The notes beneath the pieces are model-generated. The model did not search any database and was not told where the DNA came from. It saw only the letters and a list, made by a program, of their open reading frames with translations. Shown piece by piece: positions 11,601 through 21,249 of a DNA stretch of 64,000 nt (position 1 is its first letter; every line of letters begins with the position of its first letter). The translations under genes were made by a program, and so were the position numbers. Source of the DNA: Macrocystis pyrifera (Eukaryota > Sar > Phaeophyceae > Laminariales > Laminariaceae); the NCBI GenBank assembly GCA_031763025.1, contig JASSKH010000007.1, positions 6,463,930 to 6,527,929 of the forward strand. Reading direction: 5' to 3'.

Positions 11601-14600
11601 ATGTGCGCTGGGTCATAAACGCGGTGCAGACCCTGCCCCCTGTTTTGGTATCTCAGACCAAAGTGAGTCTAAAATCGAAGTCACGCCCTTCGCACTCCGC
11701 GAAGCAAATGAAGCGGCGCAGGATTCATCCCTCACAATCACGTCCCACGCAGCGAAACCAAAACGAAACGATGCGACACGAAAAGGAACGGGACGGAGTC
11801 TAAACGAAGTCAATCGAAACCAAACGAAAAATCAGACGTACACACTACCAAGAGTTCCAGCCGCAGGGACTCCAAGCGAGCGCGCTGACTAACTCTCAGG
11901 GGGGGGGGGGGAAATGCCCTTTGCGTGCCCGGAAATGCAGGCGTGTTGACGGCGGGGGACGGGGCGTTCTCCGCAGAGCGGGCTGTGTCCGACGCCCTTG
12001 CGACCGTCCAGAGCTCCAGCCCCAGTTGTGAGTGTCCCGCGCGCGGGTGTAATCGAGCCTCGAAATCGGTGGTTCGAGAGCCTTTTCCCGTTCAAGGGAA
12101 CCAAGGAAACGGTGTGCGGGGTGAATCTCACGTGCGTTACGACGGACCGTTCGGCGTGTTTGTGTGCTCGTACCACGTTCGCGTGTCTCCATATATTTCA
12201 CCAGCACACGTTTGTTTTGCCGTGTCCATCGCGTTCGTAGTTTCGTACGGTGTTTAGCGGCATTTTCCTGCCGGCGACAAAGCTCTATGACACGGAGGCC
12301 GCCCCGTCTGTGTCCCTCGGCCACATCACACCAAATCCCAGAGAACGCACGGGTGTTCGGTGTTGCACCGCCAGGTTTTGACCGGATCGTTTTTCTGTCC
12401 AATCAACCATAATGGATTATAGACCGGAGTACTCCCTTGCGAGTTGTCAAAGCTGGCAAGCCGTCTCCTCGCAGGCGCCTGTAGCGTCGGTTCGAGTGCG
12501 GTTCAAGTGTATCGAACCCCCGCAGTCGGCCTGCCCTGAGGTAGAGTTTAGACCGAGGCCCATCCCCACCCCTCCCGAGGACTCGCCAGTCGGCAACCGC
12601 GCCTTTGCTTAACATCTTTACTGCCAGCTTAGTGGCTATGTTGTGTCAAGCAGTGAAAAAAGTAAATCGAGTCGTGGGGCGGCGTGTAGGACAGTCCATT
12701 CACGCCGATTCGGGGGTCACTGCCGAGCGGTCTCGTAGCGGTATGCTGTCCCTTGTGCATCCCCCCCCCCTCCCCAATATATGGGTTGGGTTGGCGTCGG
12801 TTGGCAACGACACCGTAAAACATGCCGCTCACTACGTGATCTAGACATCCAGGGTACCGTTTTTTTTTTTTTTTTTTCGGCGGTCGCCCACAGCTGGTCG
12901 TCTAGTTAGATCATTTGTAGTGTTCAAGGTAAGGCAACCAAGAGGCAGTTACATAGTACTCCCATTGCTGTCTCTGGAAGTGGCCACACCGGAAATTAAA
13001 CTAACTCATTGAAGCTGTCATCCATATGCAAGTCCGCCTCACAAGCGGTTCTTAGTAGGATGCAGCTCACCCTTCATGCGACTCGCCGGACACCTCACGG
13101 CGCTTCGCGCTTGGTGCAAGCAATGTCTGCCTGGTCGGTGAAAACCCGACATGCTCCGTCCCGGCACTGTAGGGATGCGAGGGTCTATGGTCATGGTCAT
13201 ACGACTACGGCCATGCATGAGATCGAGTACATCTCTCCTATCGAGTACACCCCCCCCCCCCTTCCTTGCGCCCTCCTTCCTCTCCGTTTGGGCGAAGCAA
13301 GGAAAACGACGGCCACATGGTTGCCTTGGCGAGGGTATTTTTGCGTAATTTTTTTTCCCTTTGGGGTAAAACGCCAGCTGGTCAGAGAAAAGTATCGACC
13401 TTGCGCCACAATCATGCAACACAACGTTGCGTCAGTCCGGGGACCGTTACGGTTCTGTTCAGCGCTATCAAAATACGTCAGACACGCACACTCGCGCACT
13501 CATGCACCGTCACACACACACAAACTCGTGATGCCCTCGTCGGGGTAGATCTGCTCCTGTCGTCGCTCGATGCGGCGCGTTGGAGCCTCGCCGGCGTGGA
13601 GAAGGACGGCAGACGGCGTCTGAGGGAGGCGGTGCATATCGCGCAAGGGGTTCGGGCGGAGATGAAGGATGTGGAAGGTGCGAGTGCGGTGGATGGCACG
13701 ACGACGCTCTCTCACACACGCGCGGCTTCGCCGATGGTTCGGTTTCTCCTTTTTTTCATGGCGGCCCCACAAGCATGTTTCGCTTACTCGATTGGCGGCG
13801 CCTCGTGTCCTGCCGTGGGTGGTCTACGCTCGTGACCCCCCCCCCCCCACACACACCCCTATAGTATGTACCTGGTATATATGCAGGTTGGGTTGGCGTC
13901 GATTGGCGACGACCCTGTAAAATACGCCTCTCACTACGTGACCTAGACAGCCAGGGTACAGTTTTTTTGTTTTGTTTTTTTGGCGGTCACCACGGCTGGC
14001 GGTCGAATTAGATCATTTTTTGTGCGAGGAGAACCTTCCCTCCGCACAAGGGGGATGCTCGTATCACGTAGTGTGTATATGGTAAGACACCCACGAGGCA
14101 GTGGCATGGTATACCCATTGCTGTCTCTGGAACTGGCCACACCAGAAATTAAATTAATTAATTGACACTGTCATCCATATGCAAGAAAATCCGCTTCAAG
14201 AGCGGTTCTTAGTAGGATGCAGCTCACCCTTCATGCGACTCGCCCAACACCTCACGGCGCTTCGCGCTTGGTGCAAGCAATGTCTGCCTGGCTGGTGAAA
14301 ACCCGACGTGCTCCGTCCCGGCATTGTAGGGATGCCAGGGTCTATGGTCATATGATTACGGCCATGCATGAGTATACCCCCCCCCCCCCCCCCCCCAGTC
14401 TATTAGGAGTAGGAACGGTGCTCCGTCTCGAAAGGGTTGCGTGGTCAATGGTCAAATGACTAAGGCAAGCAAAAAATGAGTACGCCGCCCCCCCCCCCCA
14501 CCCCGCTTTCCCTCTCAATTACCTCGGCCACCTGTTTTCCCACCCGTCTTGACTCTTGTTTTTTCGATTGCAACAGGCGTCAACGTGCTTGAGCTCGGAG

Positions 14601-17600
14601 GGGAGAAGGAACGGGCGGCGGGGTTCGTGGGGACGGATCCATTGCGCCTAACGGTGTCCTTCGATGGGGGTGTCGGAGGCTACGAGGCTGACGAGCTACT
14701 CATCGACGGTATTTGTGAAAGCCACGGGTGCATGAGAAACGCCAAGATTAAAAGAGGGTTGTAGTTTTGACTGAACAGCCGCAGCTGTGGGAATTTTCGC
14801 CACTAGACTATGCTCCCGGGCGCTAGCGGCTAGATTGCGCTTGGGGGGCGTGCGGTCGGGGGAAAAGGGGGGGTGACAACAGAAGGTACTGTGGTTCGAA
14901 AACGTTTTCATTTTCGACAGGTGTTCTGTGGGAGATCGGGTTGATGATTGGGCAACCCCCTGCGTCTGTGGTTGGGACGTAGACGCCTTGACTGCGCTTT
15001 GCCGCACACGATAGGAAATGTGGACGTGAAGCTACAGCTTGTTATTAGCTTCGCGAGCTGGCGACCAACAGCAAGCACCGCCGTACATCCTTTCGTCGGC
15101 CTTTTCATCGTTCTCTTGACCCCGTTCCACCGGCTTCCGCTAGGGGCGAGCAGGTGAGGGAGGCTCCGCACGGTGAACCGCTTCTGCCAATAAAACCCAC
15201 AGCCAACGCAGCAACGGTGATGTTTTGCGGCACAAGGCGGCTTTTGATGTCGACGATGCCCCCTCCGCCATTCGCCGACCCCCGTCGGCTGCTGGGAAAA
15301 CAGTAATTCACCTCGGGGGCGAGGTGTCAACGATTGTCAGACCACCGAGCCATGCAACTATTCCCTTACGCTGCCGCTGGTGCCCGTCCCACCCAACCAA
15401 CGACTACCCACCCCACGTCTCTGACAACCCCTCGCTGTTGCCCCCTTGCCTGCGCTCGCTCCTATTGTGTGCAGAGTTCGGTGTGTATGCGGAGCTCCCG
15501 GCTCCTGGCTACATCACATTTGCGTTCGGCCGGGCTCTACACCCGAGCACGGCCAGAAGTTGAAGGAAGCAATACGGCACGTCGCGCGGTAGGTCCTGAC
15601 AACGGGATAGCCCCCCCCCCTCCTGTTTCTGCTGTGGTTGTATGTCTTATGTGTCTAGCCTCGTAGGGGTACACATTTGCGCGCCCTCGTCTTGGTGACC
15701 GGACGATGCGCCTCGGCAGCGGGCATCTTTTCAGAAACCGAGGTGTTGTGGTTGAGCGCCCCCACGACTGATGCGGCGTGATATGGCACTGAATTAGCGA
15801 TCACCCGTCGGGATCAGACCAGCACTCAGAGAGAGAGGGGGGGGGGGGTGGGGGGTGGCGTTGAGGCACCGCGTCGTGTACTGCGTAGCGCCATTTCTGT
15901 GCGGTTGTTGAGACCCCACCCCACTGGTACGAACATAGCTTGTTTGCTGAACACGATCAAAAGCAGACTGCTACTGGGCTCGTAGGGATTGAAACGCGCA
16001 TGTATAATTAGGAGCACCGTGCATTGCATGTATATATTATACGAAGTACATATGTATGTAGGTGCCGCAAGCTACCGGTTTTATTCTCGAGGCGTCGGTC
16101 TGCACGACGCCCGTGCGCGCGTCGTATGTCTCCCACGGCAAGCAGCACGCCGATGGTGCTTTCGCCGCGGTGCGCTATCGATGCGACCTCCTCCATGACT
16201 ATAGCCCCGATTCGCGCTTATTTGGTCGTGGCATGCCGTATCCCCGGTGCTCACGAGCACCGTGCTGATGGGTTTACTCTTATATATTCCGTGCGCGTCG
16301 GGGCCACCTTCCCAGAGAAGCAACAGCCCGCCAGGGGTCAACGTCGGTTGCGGAAAAGGAGGAAACGTCAGCAGAGGCGGTGGCGGCGGCGGCGCTCGTG
16401 CCCGCGGTGCAGGTTTGCACCCCACGGTGAGCAGCAGGCGTCGTGAAGACGGCACGTCAAGCGCGTGATTTTTTTTTTCTAAATGCGATTTCTCCTCGAA
16501 CGAGCTTTTTTACTTTCATCTTTTTTTTTTTGCGACCTCAAAAATAGAAAGAATGGCAACGACAACGATTTACGACCATATTGAAGTTAAAACAGAAAAT
16601 ACAGTTCTACGTACCCTGGATGACGATACCGATTTTTTTTTCCACTGGTCCAAAACATCTCAGTCGAAAACGAGTTAGCGGCAGGAAAACTACGGGAAGG
16701 AAATACCCTATTTTCTGTACACGCTTGTAGAGCCTCTATTAATAGCGGTAGTATTTAAGTGCTGTTTTTTTGGTCTGGCTGGAAGGGTAGAAAAGCGATC
16801 ACATTGGAGAGATCCCGTGGAACCGACCTGGACTTGAGCAAGGGTCACACAAATCCCGAACCACGCTTGCAGTGGCACTCCGTCTAGTAAAATGATGAGA
16901 TGCCTTTGGGCCGGTGGATATGACCCCTCTCCCCACGATCTGCCGTAGCAGTGCGCGGCGGAGCAGTACCCAACGCGTCCACCCCCTGCTTTCGCTGTCG
17001 CCCCGGGCGTCTTCTTCAGGCCACAAAATCTGCGACCGAAGCACCCGTGTGGATTGTCGTGGTTTTCCCTCCTCCCCCCCCCCCCCCCCCGCCGGCCCTC
17101 CCGCCCCCCCGTATGACATAGAGAAGTTTGGTATACGAAATACAGTGGTAGCGAGAAAACGATCGCTATTCTAGGAGATACATGGTGGCCCCAGGCGGCG
17201 AAACAAGAAGGGAATGAGTAAGACAAGTAAAAAAAACTATCAGGTACCTGGTGTGTAAAATACTTCGAAGCATGGAAACAACGCAGTGTGCGTATGTAAT
17301 ATATGGAAAAACGGAATGAGCCCCCAAATGTTTAGGGGTGTCTTAGCTAGGAGTAGGAACGATGCTCCGTCTCGAAAGGGATGCGCGGTCAACGGTCAAA
17401 TGACTACGGCAAGCAACACAATTGTTCGCCCCGCCCCCCCTTCCTGTCATATGACTACGGCCATGCATGAGATCGAGTACATCTCTCCTATCGCGTACAC
17501 CCCCCCTCCTTCCCCCAGCTAGTGTTGGTGTTCTGTGCCTGTCCTCGTGGCGAGAGGTCCAATCCGCGGATGCCTGTTCCGTTGCACGTCCCCGGCTGTG

Positions 17601-19533
17601 CATTTGTAGGGAGGCGTTTTTTTTCTCCTTCTAAGACCGTTAGCGCGCACGATGCGATTGGACTGGCCAGCGCGGAGACGGTGTGCCCGTACCCTCCCGG
17701 TGAGCTCGTGTCCGTTTTGGTTTTGTACTCATCATGCGTCTCGCTCTCCGCGGCAGCGAGGGTTTCCGTTGCTTGACGGGAGAACATGACTTTTTGGCGA
17801 AAAACAGTATTACATATGATACTTCTGCTTTATTTGATGCCGCCTAATGTTCGCGACGCGGCTTTCGCGAAGCGTACTCGTTTGAAAAAGGGCGACACCT
17901 GCAATCATAGGTTCTCCAAATCTCGAGGCCGAGCTGTGTTGCGACGCTTGTGTCGGGCGCTTTCCCCGTGGGTGGGTCAGGACAACGCGTGCTAGCAACT
18001 TGGATCCAGACATGGCCAAAACAGAATTTGTGACTTGACGTGTCGGTGCGGTGGAAAATTCGTGCTTTCGTGCGATAGCAAGTTTTTTTGCAAGTTCCCT
18101 CAAGCAAACGACCGAAACCCCTTCAGGTAAAAGGTTGGTGGCTTCGTCTACGACTGCGTGTTATGATCCTCGACGATGAAAACGATGGTGGACGTTGTGA
18201 TTGAAAAAAAAAAAATGCCGGGAGCTCCTCGGGCTCGGCACGGGCGAGCTCCTCCCCGCGCCTCACCCTGCGACGCCGCCTGCCATCTCGCTGCCGGGTT
18301 GCGGTAATACTCTGGCGTAGACAAAAAGGCTTGCCGCCCGGACAGCGAGCGAGACAATTTTCCTCTGCTTAAGACGTGCCGCTTGTGGTGTCGAGAGTGT
18401 TGGGAGGACGTCGGATCGGGCAGTCCCTGTGCTACGCAGGCGCATCGGGGGCACCTATTCGCAGAGAATAGGCGTTGAAAACGTCTTGCAACTATTGCAA
18501 CTACCAGTACTCGTAGATGCCGCCCGGATCAAGCGTTTGGGAATATCCTCGTTTCACGGTGGTACATAGTACCGGCTATTCCGAACGCGCCGTGTAACAG
18601 GGAATGTCACATATTGAGATCTTGGGGGGGGGGAGGGTTGGGCGGCGGAGGTGTACTCATCTCGTGCATGGCCGTAGTCGTCTGAACATAGACTCTCGCA
18701 TCCCTACAATGCCGGGACGGAGCTTTTGGGGTTTTCACCGACCAGGCAGACATTGCTTGCACCAAGCGCATAGCGCCGTGGAGTGTTGGGCGAGGCGCAT
18801 GAAGGGTGAACTGCATCTTGGGTAAGAACCGCTTGTGAGGCGGGCTTTCTTGTATATGGATGGCAGCGTCGAATGAATTGATTGAATCCGTCACTTGGTT
18901 GAATTTGATTCACAAGGCGTAAGTAGATGTCACCCTTTCAAATGTGATTGTTGAAACGTCGGTAAGGAGTCAGTAGAGGCATTCAAAGGGGGACTGCATT
19001 TTTGTATTATTTTTCGAGTATTCAGGTGTGCTTGGTTTCACTTCCATATGTTAAGTCATTGGTTTTCTGGTGTGGCCACTTCCACCGACAGCAATGGGTA
19101 TACTGTGCAATAACTCCCCTTGTGCGGAGTTAAGGTCCTCCAGCCCGCACAAATGATCGCCAGCCATGGTGAACGCCAAAAGAAAGAACACAAGAAAAAA
19201 CGGTACCCTGGTTGTCTAGCTCACACAGTGATTGGCGTGGTGTCGGGCGGGGGGCACTTTTTTGTCACGGGAAGCCTACACATTTTATTGACGGGAAATA
19301 TCAATCGTACTCCATCTTCTGGCGGCCTGCACAGGTCTGACTCCCTTTTCCCCCGCACTCCGCGCGTTGTCCTCCCCGCCGCCACATTGCCAGGTATTCC
19401 CACGCTGCTGCCAGGCGAGGTTATCACCCAGGATGCATTAGATGCCCTGATGGCCGTACAGAAGGGAGGTGGGGTGATTTCTGGCTGCACTGACGACACG
19501 CTGGCGACGATGAGAGTTGTCGACCTAGGGTGA
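5328..19533 (+). CDS. Plastid-targeted Orn/Lys/Arg decarboxylase (fold-type-I PLP enzyme), 13 exons
   Basis: Exons: 5328-5632, 8365-8485, 9035-9111, 9774-10074, 10645-10816, 11419-11511, 11941-12027, 13549-13677, 14577-14708, 15475-15588, 16092-16169, 17610-17699, 19394-19533; about 612 codons. Family features in order: TPLVDAL and PGHKMGR at the N-terminus, DLPELPELDNL, the NGS/TCG turn, LPRDVHKS, SPTYEG, DEAHGAHL (Asp ~303, contacts the PLP nitrogen), QSAHKTLG (Lys ~341, Schiff base), SSSPSYLLLSSLDAAR, then the C-terminal LSPR..AFF and CPYPPGIP..LPGE. By family knowledge it decarboxylates a basic amino acid, most likely arginine or lysine; substrate is not readable from sequence. Residues 1-30 form a signal peptide ending SSS|F, then an Arg-rich transit region, so plastid import is inferred. 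All junction phases agree, but single-base frameshifts sit in exons 10 and 12. Introns 1 and 6 appear to be GC-AG. Confidence 0.88.
5768..5905. repeat. GGGTACCCGGGTACC-type repeat, copy 1
   Basis: Intron 1. Nested GGGTACCC palindromes, followed by CAAGCCGGGTAATACTCGCG at 5863-5882. The same order of blocks recurs at 8040-8160. Confidence 0.55.
6297..6332. repeat. Interstitial telomere-type repeat (CCCTAA)n
   Basis: About three and a half CCCTAA units with variant flanks lie inside intron 1 of the decarboxylase. TTAGGG is the telomere unit reported for brown algae among others. The block is too short for a telomere. Confidence 0.7.
6665..7910 (+). mobile_element. 5'-truncated LINE, copy A, in intron 1
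   Basis: Starts in the C-terminal part of the LINE reading frame (LPSRVMFGTMAGG, KKAGKWYRGVIEAAERFM), which is broken by a one-base frameshift near 6800. The 3' UTR is T-rich, and the conserved end GGTTTAATGTGAAGAA carries an ACAC tail. It is sense to the decarboxylase gene. Same family as the copies at 30.5-40.2, 49.0-49.3 and 52.0-53.4 kb. Confidence 0.8.
8040..8160. repeat. GGGTACCCGGG-type repeat, copy 2
   Basis: Repeats the blocks seen at 5768-5905 (GGGGTACCCGGG, then ACACTCGGTG, then CAAGCCGGGTAATACTCGCG). The two copies flank the LINE in intron 1 in the same orientation. Confidence 0.5.
8365..8485 (+). CDS. Decarboxylase exon 2
   Basis: Acceptor CATGCCAAG|ACC. The joined codon gives GHKMGR-PPFYSG. 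The exon encodes the hallmark DLPELPELDNLFAPE. Donor GAG|GTTCGT, phase 0. Confidence 0.85.
9035..9111 (+). CDS. Decarboxylase exon 3
   Basis: Acceptor CCGGCCTCAG, phase 0. Encodes GPIRDAELLAADAFGAAKTW and LLANG, the start of the PLP-phosphate-binding turn. Donor AG|GTGAGC, phase 2. Confidence 0.85.
9774..10074 (+). CDS. Decarboxylase exon 4
   Basis: Acceptor CGACTTTCACAG. The split codon restores NG-STCGV. Encodes SVVILPRDVHKSAVHALVLS and GATPCFLPP. The segment from about 9825 to 9895 is an insert relative to the usual family spacing. Donor GAG|GTGCGT, phase 0. Confidence 0.82.
10645..10816 (+). CDS. Decarboxylase exon 5, PLP Asp
   Basis: Acceptor GGACAATTTCAG, phase 0. Encodes VAAVFVVSPTYEG and LVVDEAHGAHLAF; the Asp of DEAHGAH is the residue that binds the PLP ring nitrogen in this family. 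Donor CAAG|GTACGA, phase 1. Confidence 0.88.
11419..11511 (+). CDS. Decarboxylase exon 6, PLP lysine
   Basis: Acceptor GATGAAACATAG, phase 1. Encodes ALQCGADLVIQSAHKTLGSL; the Lys of SAHKT is the expected Schiff-base residue. The only donor that keeps frame and family match is AAAAG|GCAAGG (GC at 11512-11513), phase 1. Confidence 0.85.
11941..12027 (+). CDS. Decarboxylase exon 7
   Basis: Acceptor GGAAATGCAG after a 13-base G run, phase 1. Encodes GVLTAGDGAFSAERAVSDAL then ATVQSSSPS. Donor AGTT|GTGAGT, phase 1; the split codon gives Tyr of SPSY. Confidence 0.85.
12760..13260 (+). mobile_element. C-tailed repeat family R1, copy a (intron 7)
   Basis: About 490 bases beginning near GGGTTGGCGTCGGTTGGC, with internal CACTACGTGATCTAGACA, a T run, GTGGCCACACCGGAAATTAA and CGGCGCTTCGCGCTTGGTGC. 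It ends CCATGCATGAG...GTACAC followed by an 11-base C run. There is no open frame. Near-full copies occur at 13889-14396, 18621-19250 and 24268-24770. Confidence 0.75.
13549..13677 (+). CDS. Decarboxylase exon 8
   Basis: Acceptor TCGGGGTAG with a poor pyrimidine tract, phase 1. Encodes LLLSSLDAARWSLAGVEKD, a conserved segment following SPSY. Donor GAAG|GTGCGA, phase 1. Confidence 0.85.
13889..14396 (+). mobile_element. C-tailed repeat family R1, copy b (intron 8)
   Basis: Collinear with copy a from GGGTTGGCGTCGATTGGCGA to CCATGCATGAGTATA, then a run of 20 C (14377-14396). It is preceded by another C run and a CA run. It retains an internal inverted GTGCGAGG/CCTCCGCAC section lost or shortened in copy a. 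Confidence 0.75.
14397..14498 (+). repeat. C-tailed repeat R2, partial copy
   Basis: Begins TAGGAGTAGGAACGGTGCTC, includes CGTCTCGAAAGGGTTGCG and GGTCAAATGACTAAGGCAA, ends ATGAGTACGCCG then a C run. R2 shares its last 30-40 bases in form with R1. Fuller copies are at 17295-17440 and 29745-29893. Confidence 0.65.
14577..14708 (+). CDS. Decarboxylase exon 9
   Basis: Acceptor TTCGATTGCAACAG, phase 1. Encodes GVNVLELGGEKE, the DPLRLTVSF strand and GGYEADELLID. Donor GACG|GTATTT, phase 1. Confidence 0.85.
15475..15588 (+). CDS. Decarboxylase exon 10, frameshifted
   Basis: Acceptor TTGTGTGCAG, phase 1. Encodes EFGVYAELPAPGYITFAFG, then in another frame PGSTPEHGQKLKEAIRHVAR. The two halves join as the family's ITF..GPGTTPED only if one base is missing near 15528-15531; as written, the frame stops at TGA 15561-15563. 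Donor GCGCG|GTAGGT. Confidence 0.75.
16092..16169 (+). CDS. Decarboxylase exon 11 (linker)
   Basis: Acceptor GGTTTTATTCTCGAG. Encodes a low-complexity Arg/Ser/Pro linker ending SSTPMVLSPR, the lead-in to the C-terminal domain. Chosen because both its phases (2 in, 2 out) fit the flanking exons. Donor CCGCG|GTGCGC. Confidence 0.65.
17295..17440 (+). repeat. C-tailed repeat R2, copy in intron 11
   Basis: Begins GTAATATATGGAAAAACGGA, passes AGGAGTAGGAACGATGCTCC, and ends GGTCAAATGACTACGGCAAG followed by a C-rich stretch. Collinear with 29745-29893. Confidence 0.7.
17445..17512 (+). repeat. R1 3' fragment (intron 11)
   Basis: Only the R1 tail is present: CATATGACTACGGCCATGCA through ATCTCTCCTATCGCGTACAC and a C run, directly after the R2 copy. 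The pair suggests nested or chained insertion. Confidence 0.6.
17610..17699 (+). CDS. Decarboxylase exon 12, frameshifted in a T8 run
   Basis: Acceptor GTGCATTTGTAG. Start reads R-EAFF, continuing the family's LSPREAFF; after the T8 run (17617-17624) the match resumes one base out of step as SPSKTVSAHDAIGLASAETV then CPYPP. One T too many explains it. Donor CCCG|GTGAGC, phase 1. Confidence 0.75.
18621..19250 (-). mobile_element. C-tailed repeat family R1, copy c (intron 12)
   Basis: Reverse-complement copy: a G run at its left edge, then GGTGTACTCATCTCGTGCAT, GGGTGAACTGCATCTTGGGT, GTGTGGCCACTTCC and GTACCCTGGTTGTCTAG. It contains about 100 extra bases around 18920-19050 that the other copies lack. 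Confidence 0.7.
19394..19533 (+). CDS. Decarboxylase exon 13, C-terminus
   Basis: Acceptor GCCACATTGCCAG, phase 1. Encodes GIPTLLPGEVITQDALDALM and ISGCTDDTLATMRVVDLG, then TGA (19531-19533). A GTGAGC overlaps the stop, so a further exon is possible, but the length already matches the family's C-terminus. Confidence 0.82.
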
Positions 19534-19803
19534 GCTCGCCGCGCGCTAGTGCGGTGTTTCACAGACGGGAAGCTATCGTTGTGTCGGTCCTTAGGGTCGT
19601 TGTGTCGGCCCGGCCCTCGGGGTTTACGTAGTCGTGCGGAAATTTCGGTGAGACCACTTTTGGTCCCCACAACTCGAAGGAGGTTTCAGGAGCGTCCCGT
19701 CAAGAGAGAAAGCAGAGCGATGACGGCTGTAGGGGGAATCACGTCGGTTGACGTACAATGCATCGAGAGCGCATAGGAGTGAACAGGAAAGGAACGCGCG
19801 ACG

Positions 19804-20118
19804 TCATCTGCCGATCGCCGCAGCGCCACGAGTGGTGGGTCTATGATAGGGTGGACTTGCACGTGAGCCGGGCGCCTCTGTCACCTCTTTCAACGCATGC
19901 TTCAACCAAGCTTGAACGGTGGCAAGCTCCGTCCAGCCTATCCGAACAATGTCAACACTCCGGTCTTCGGGTCTGGCTGCGACTGCTATAAGAGACCCAG
20001 TGATGCCTTTTGTCGGGAGGGCTGTGGGCGGCTCCTTGGCGGTGCCCCTGCCCAACAACCTGTGGTTCCAGGTTTGGCGGTGGGATGTTGCCGGTACGAT
20101 AGCAGCGCCACGGTAACC
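19804..20118 (-). CDS. Candidate exon, unrecognised
   Basis: A minus-strand frame of about 105 codons, convergent with the decarboxylase and starting about 270 bases beyond its stop. The best part reads GITGSLIAVAARPEDRSVDI then VRIGWTELATVQAWLKHAL, with mixed third-position bias. Its strand-helix pattern faintly resembles the C-terminal part of eIF4E-like proteins, but I would not assign it. No clear splice sites bound it; it could be chance, since the opposite strand is also open for 65 codons. Confidence 0.2.
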   Translation of the reverse strand, partial: GYRGAAIVPATSHRQTWNHRLLGRGTAKEPPTALPTKGITGSLIAVAARPEDRSVDIVRIGWTELATVQAWLKHALKEVTEAPGSRASPPYHRPTTRGAAAIGR

Positions 20119-21139
20119 GAAAACCCTTGCTAATACTGTAGAACGCCCGGAGGCCTCAGCAGACAGGCACCCCGGTCGTACCGTGTAGTTTTGTGCGTTG
20201 TATTTGTATTACTAATGCTTTCTCCGAGGTATATTTACTAATGCTATCTCCGAGGTATATGAGTACTTGGATAGCTTGGATTTAACCTCCCCCTGCTTGC
20301 TGTGGACTCCCGTGCACCAAGAAACAAATGAGCGTCTACTATGCGGCAGGGTACTTCCGAGGCACTTCACGCTCACACCACGCTACGCTAGGCTACGCTG
20401 CGTTGGTCGGGTTGTCCCGTGGCCTGCTCGCACAGTTTTAGGCCTTGATCCGAGTTTTTTCTGACTGAAGATCAAATCCCAAGCACACCCATAAAAACAG
20501 CGATATATAGTGATTTTCTGCCTGCCGACGACAACGGATTTCAGCGCAGCGCTCCTCTCATTTACACACCACGCAAGTGGTAGTGCTCGATTTCGTGTGG
20601 CATTCGGTCGGTGCTACTGTGGCTTTCGTGGGGACCCCATCCATGCCCTCAGGTCCTTCTCAAACAGGCCTAGTTTGGGTGTGTTTCCGCTTCTTATTTT
20701 ACGAAGCACCGGTCTCGACGCACACGAGCTCTTGTGTTTAGTACATCCACCCCCGCCCCCTCCTCCCACGGCGATCTCCCTCAATAAAAAATAATGTGTG
20801 ACATTCCTTGGATCAACGAACGCCGGAGCCTTCGTGCACGTACAAATTTGAAAAAAAAAAATGAAGAAAACACCTTATGTCTGCTTGCCAAACGCAGATT
20901 GACCCTGTCTAAAAAATACAAAAAAAAAACGGCGGGGATCGAGGGGATATTCCTGTAGAGCCCCTCTCAAGAACTATGAGGTAGAATGTATGACAAAAAA
21001 TGGCGGGAGTGGGGGGGGAGGGGCAGAAAAAAAGTCCCGCCTGCCGCCTTTTCGTAAGAAAATCGCACATACATTCTGATGCCCAACACGCAACTTCCAA
21101 CGATAGGGCGAGCGAAAGCCCCTCGAGACAACAGGTGCG
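20119..21139. other. No gene recognised
   Basis: Probably downstream flank of the decarboxylase. It contains a 25-bp direct repeat at 20208-20265 (TACTAATGCTWTCTCCGAGG, twice) and A/T-rich stretches. No exon stands out. Confidence 0.35.
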
Positions 21140-21249
21140 TATTACGGGGGTCCATATTTAGTAGGACAGGTGGTATACCTAAAAACCTATATATTTACCT
21201 ATTTTTTACTAACTATGTTTGGTCCCAATAACTATGGACCCCCGTAATA
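21140..21249. mobile_element. MITE copy 1
   Basis: About 110 bases with inverted ends: ATTACGGGGGTCCATATTTA on the left and TAACTATGGACCCCCGTAAT on the right. The interior is AT-rich with AAACCTATATATTTACCTAT. Same family as 38878-38985, 40592-40700, 51317-51429 and 56416-56522. It has no coding capacity, so it must be mobilised in trans. Confidence 0.8.
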
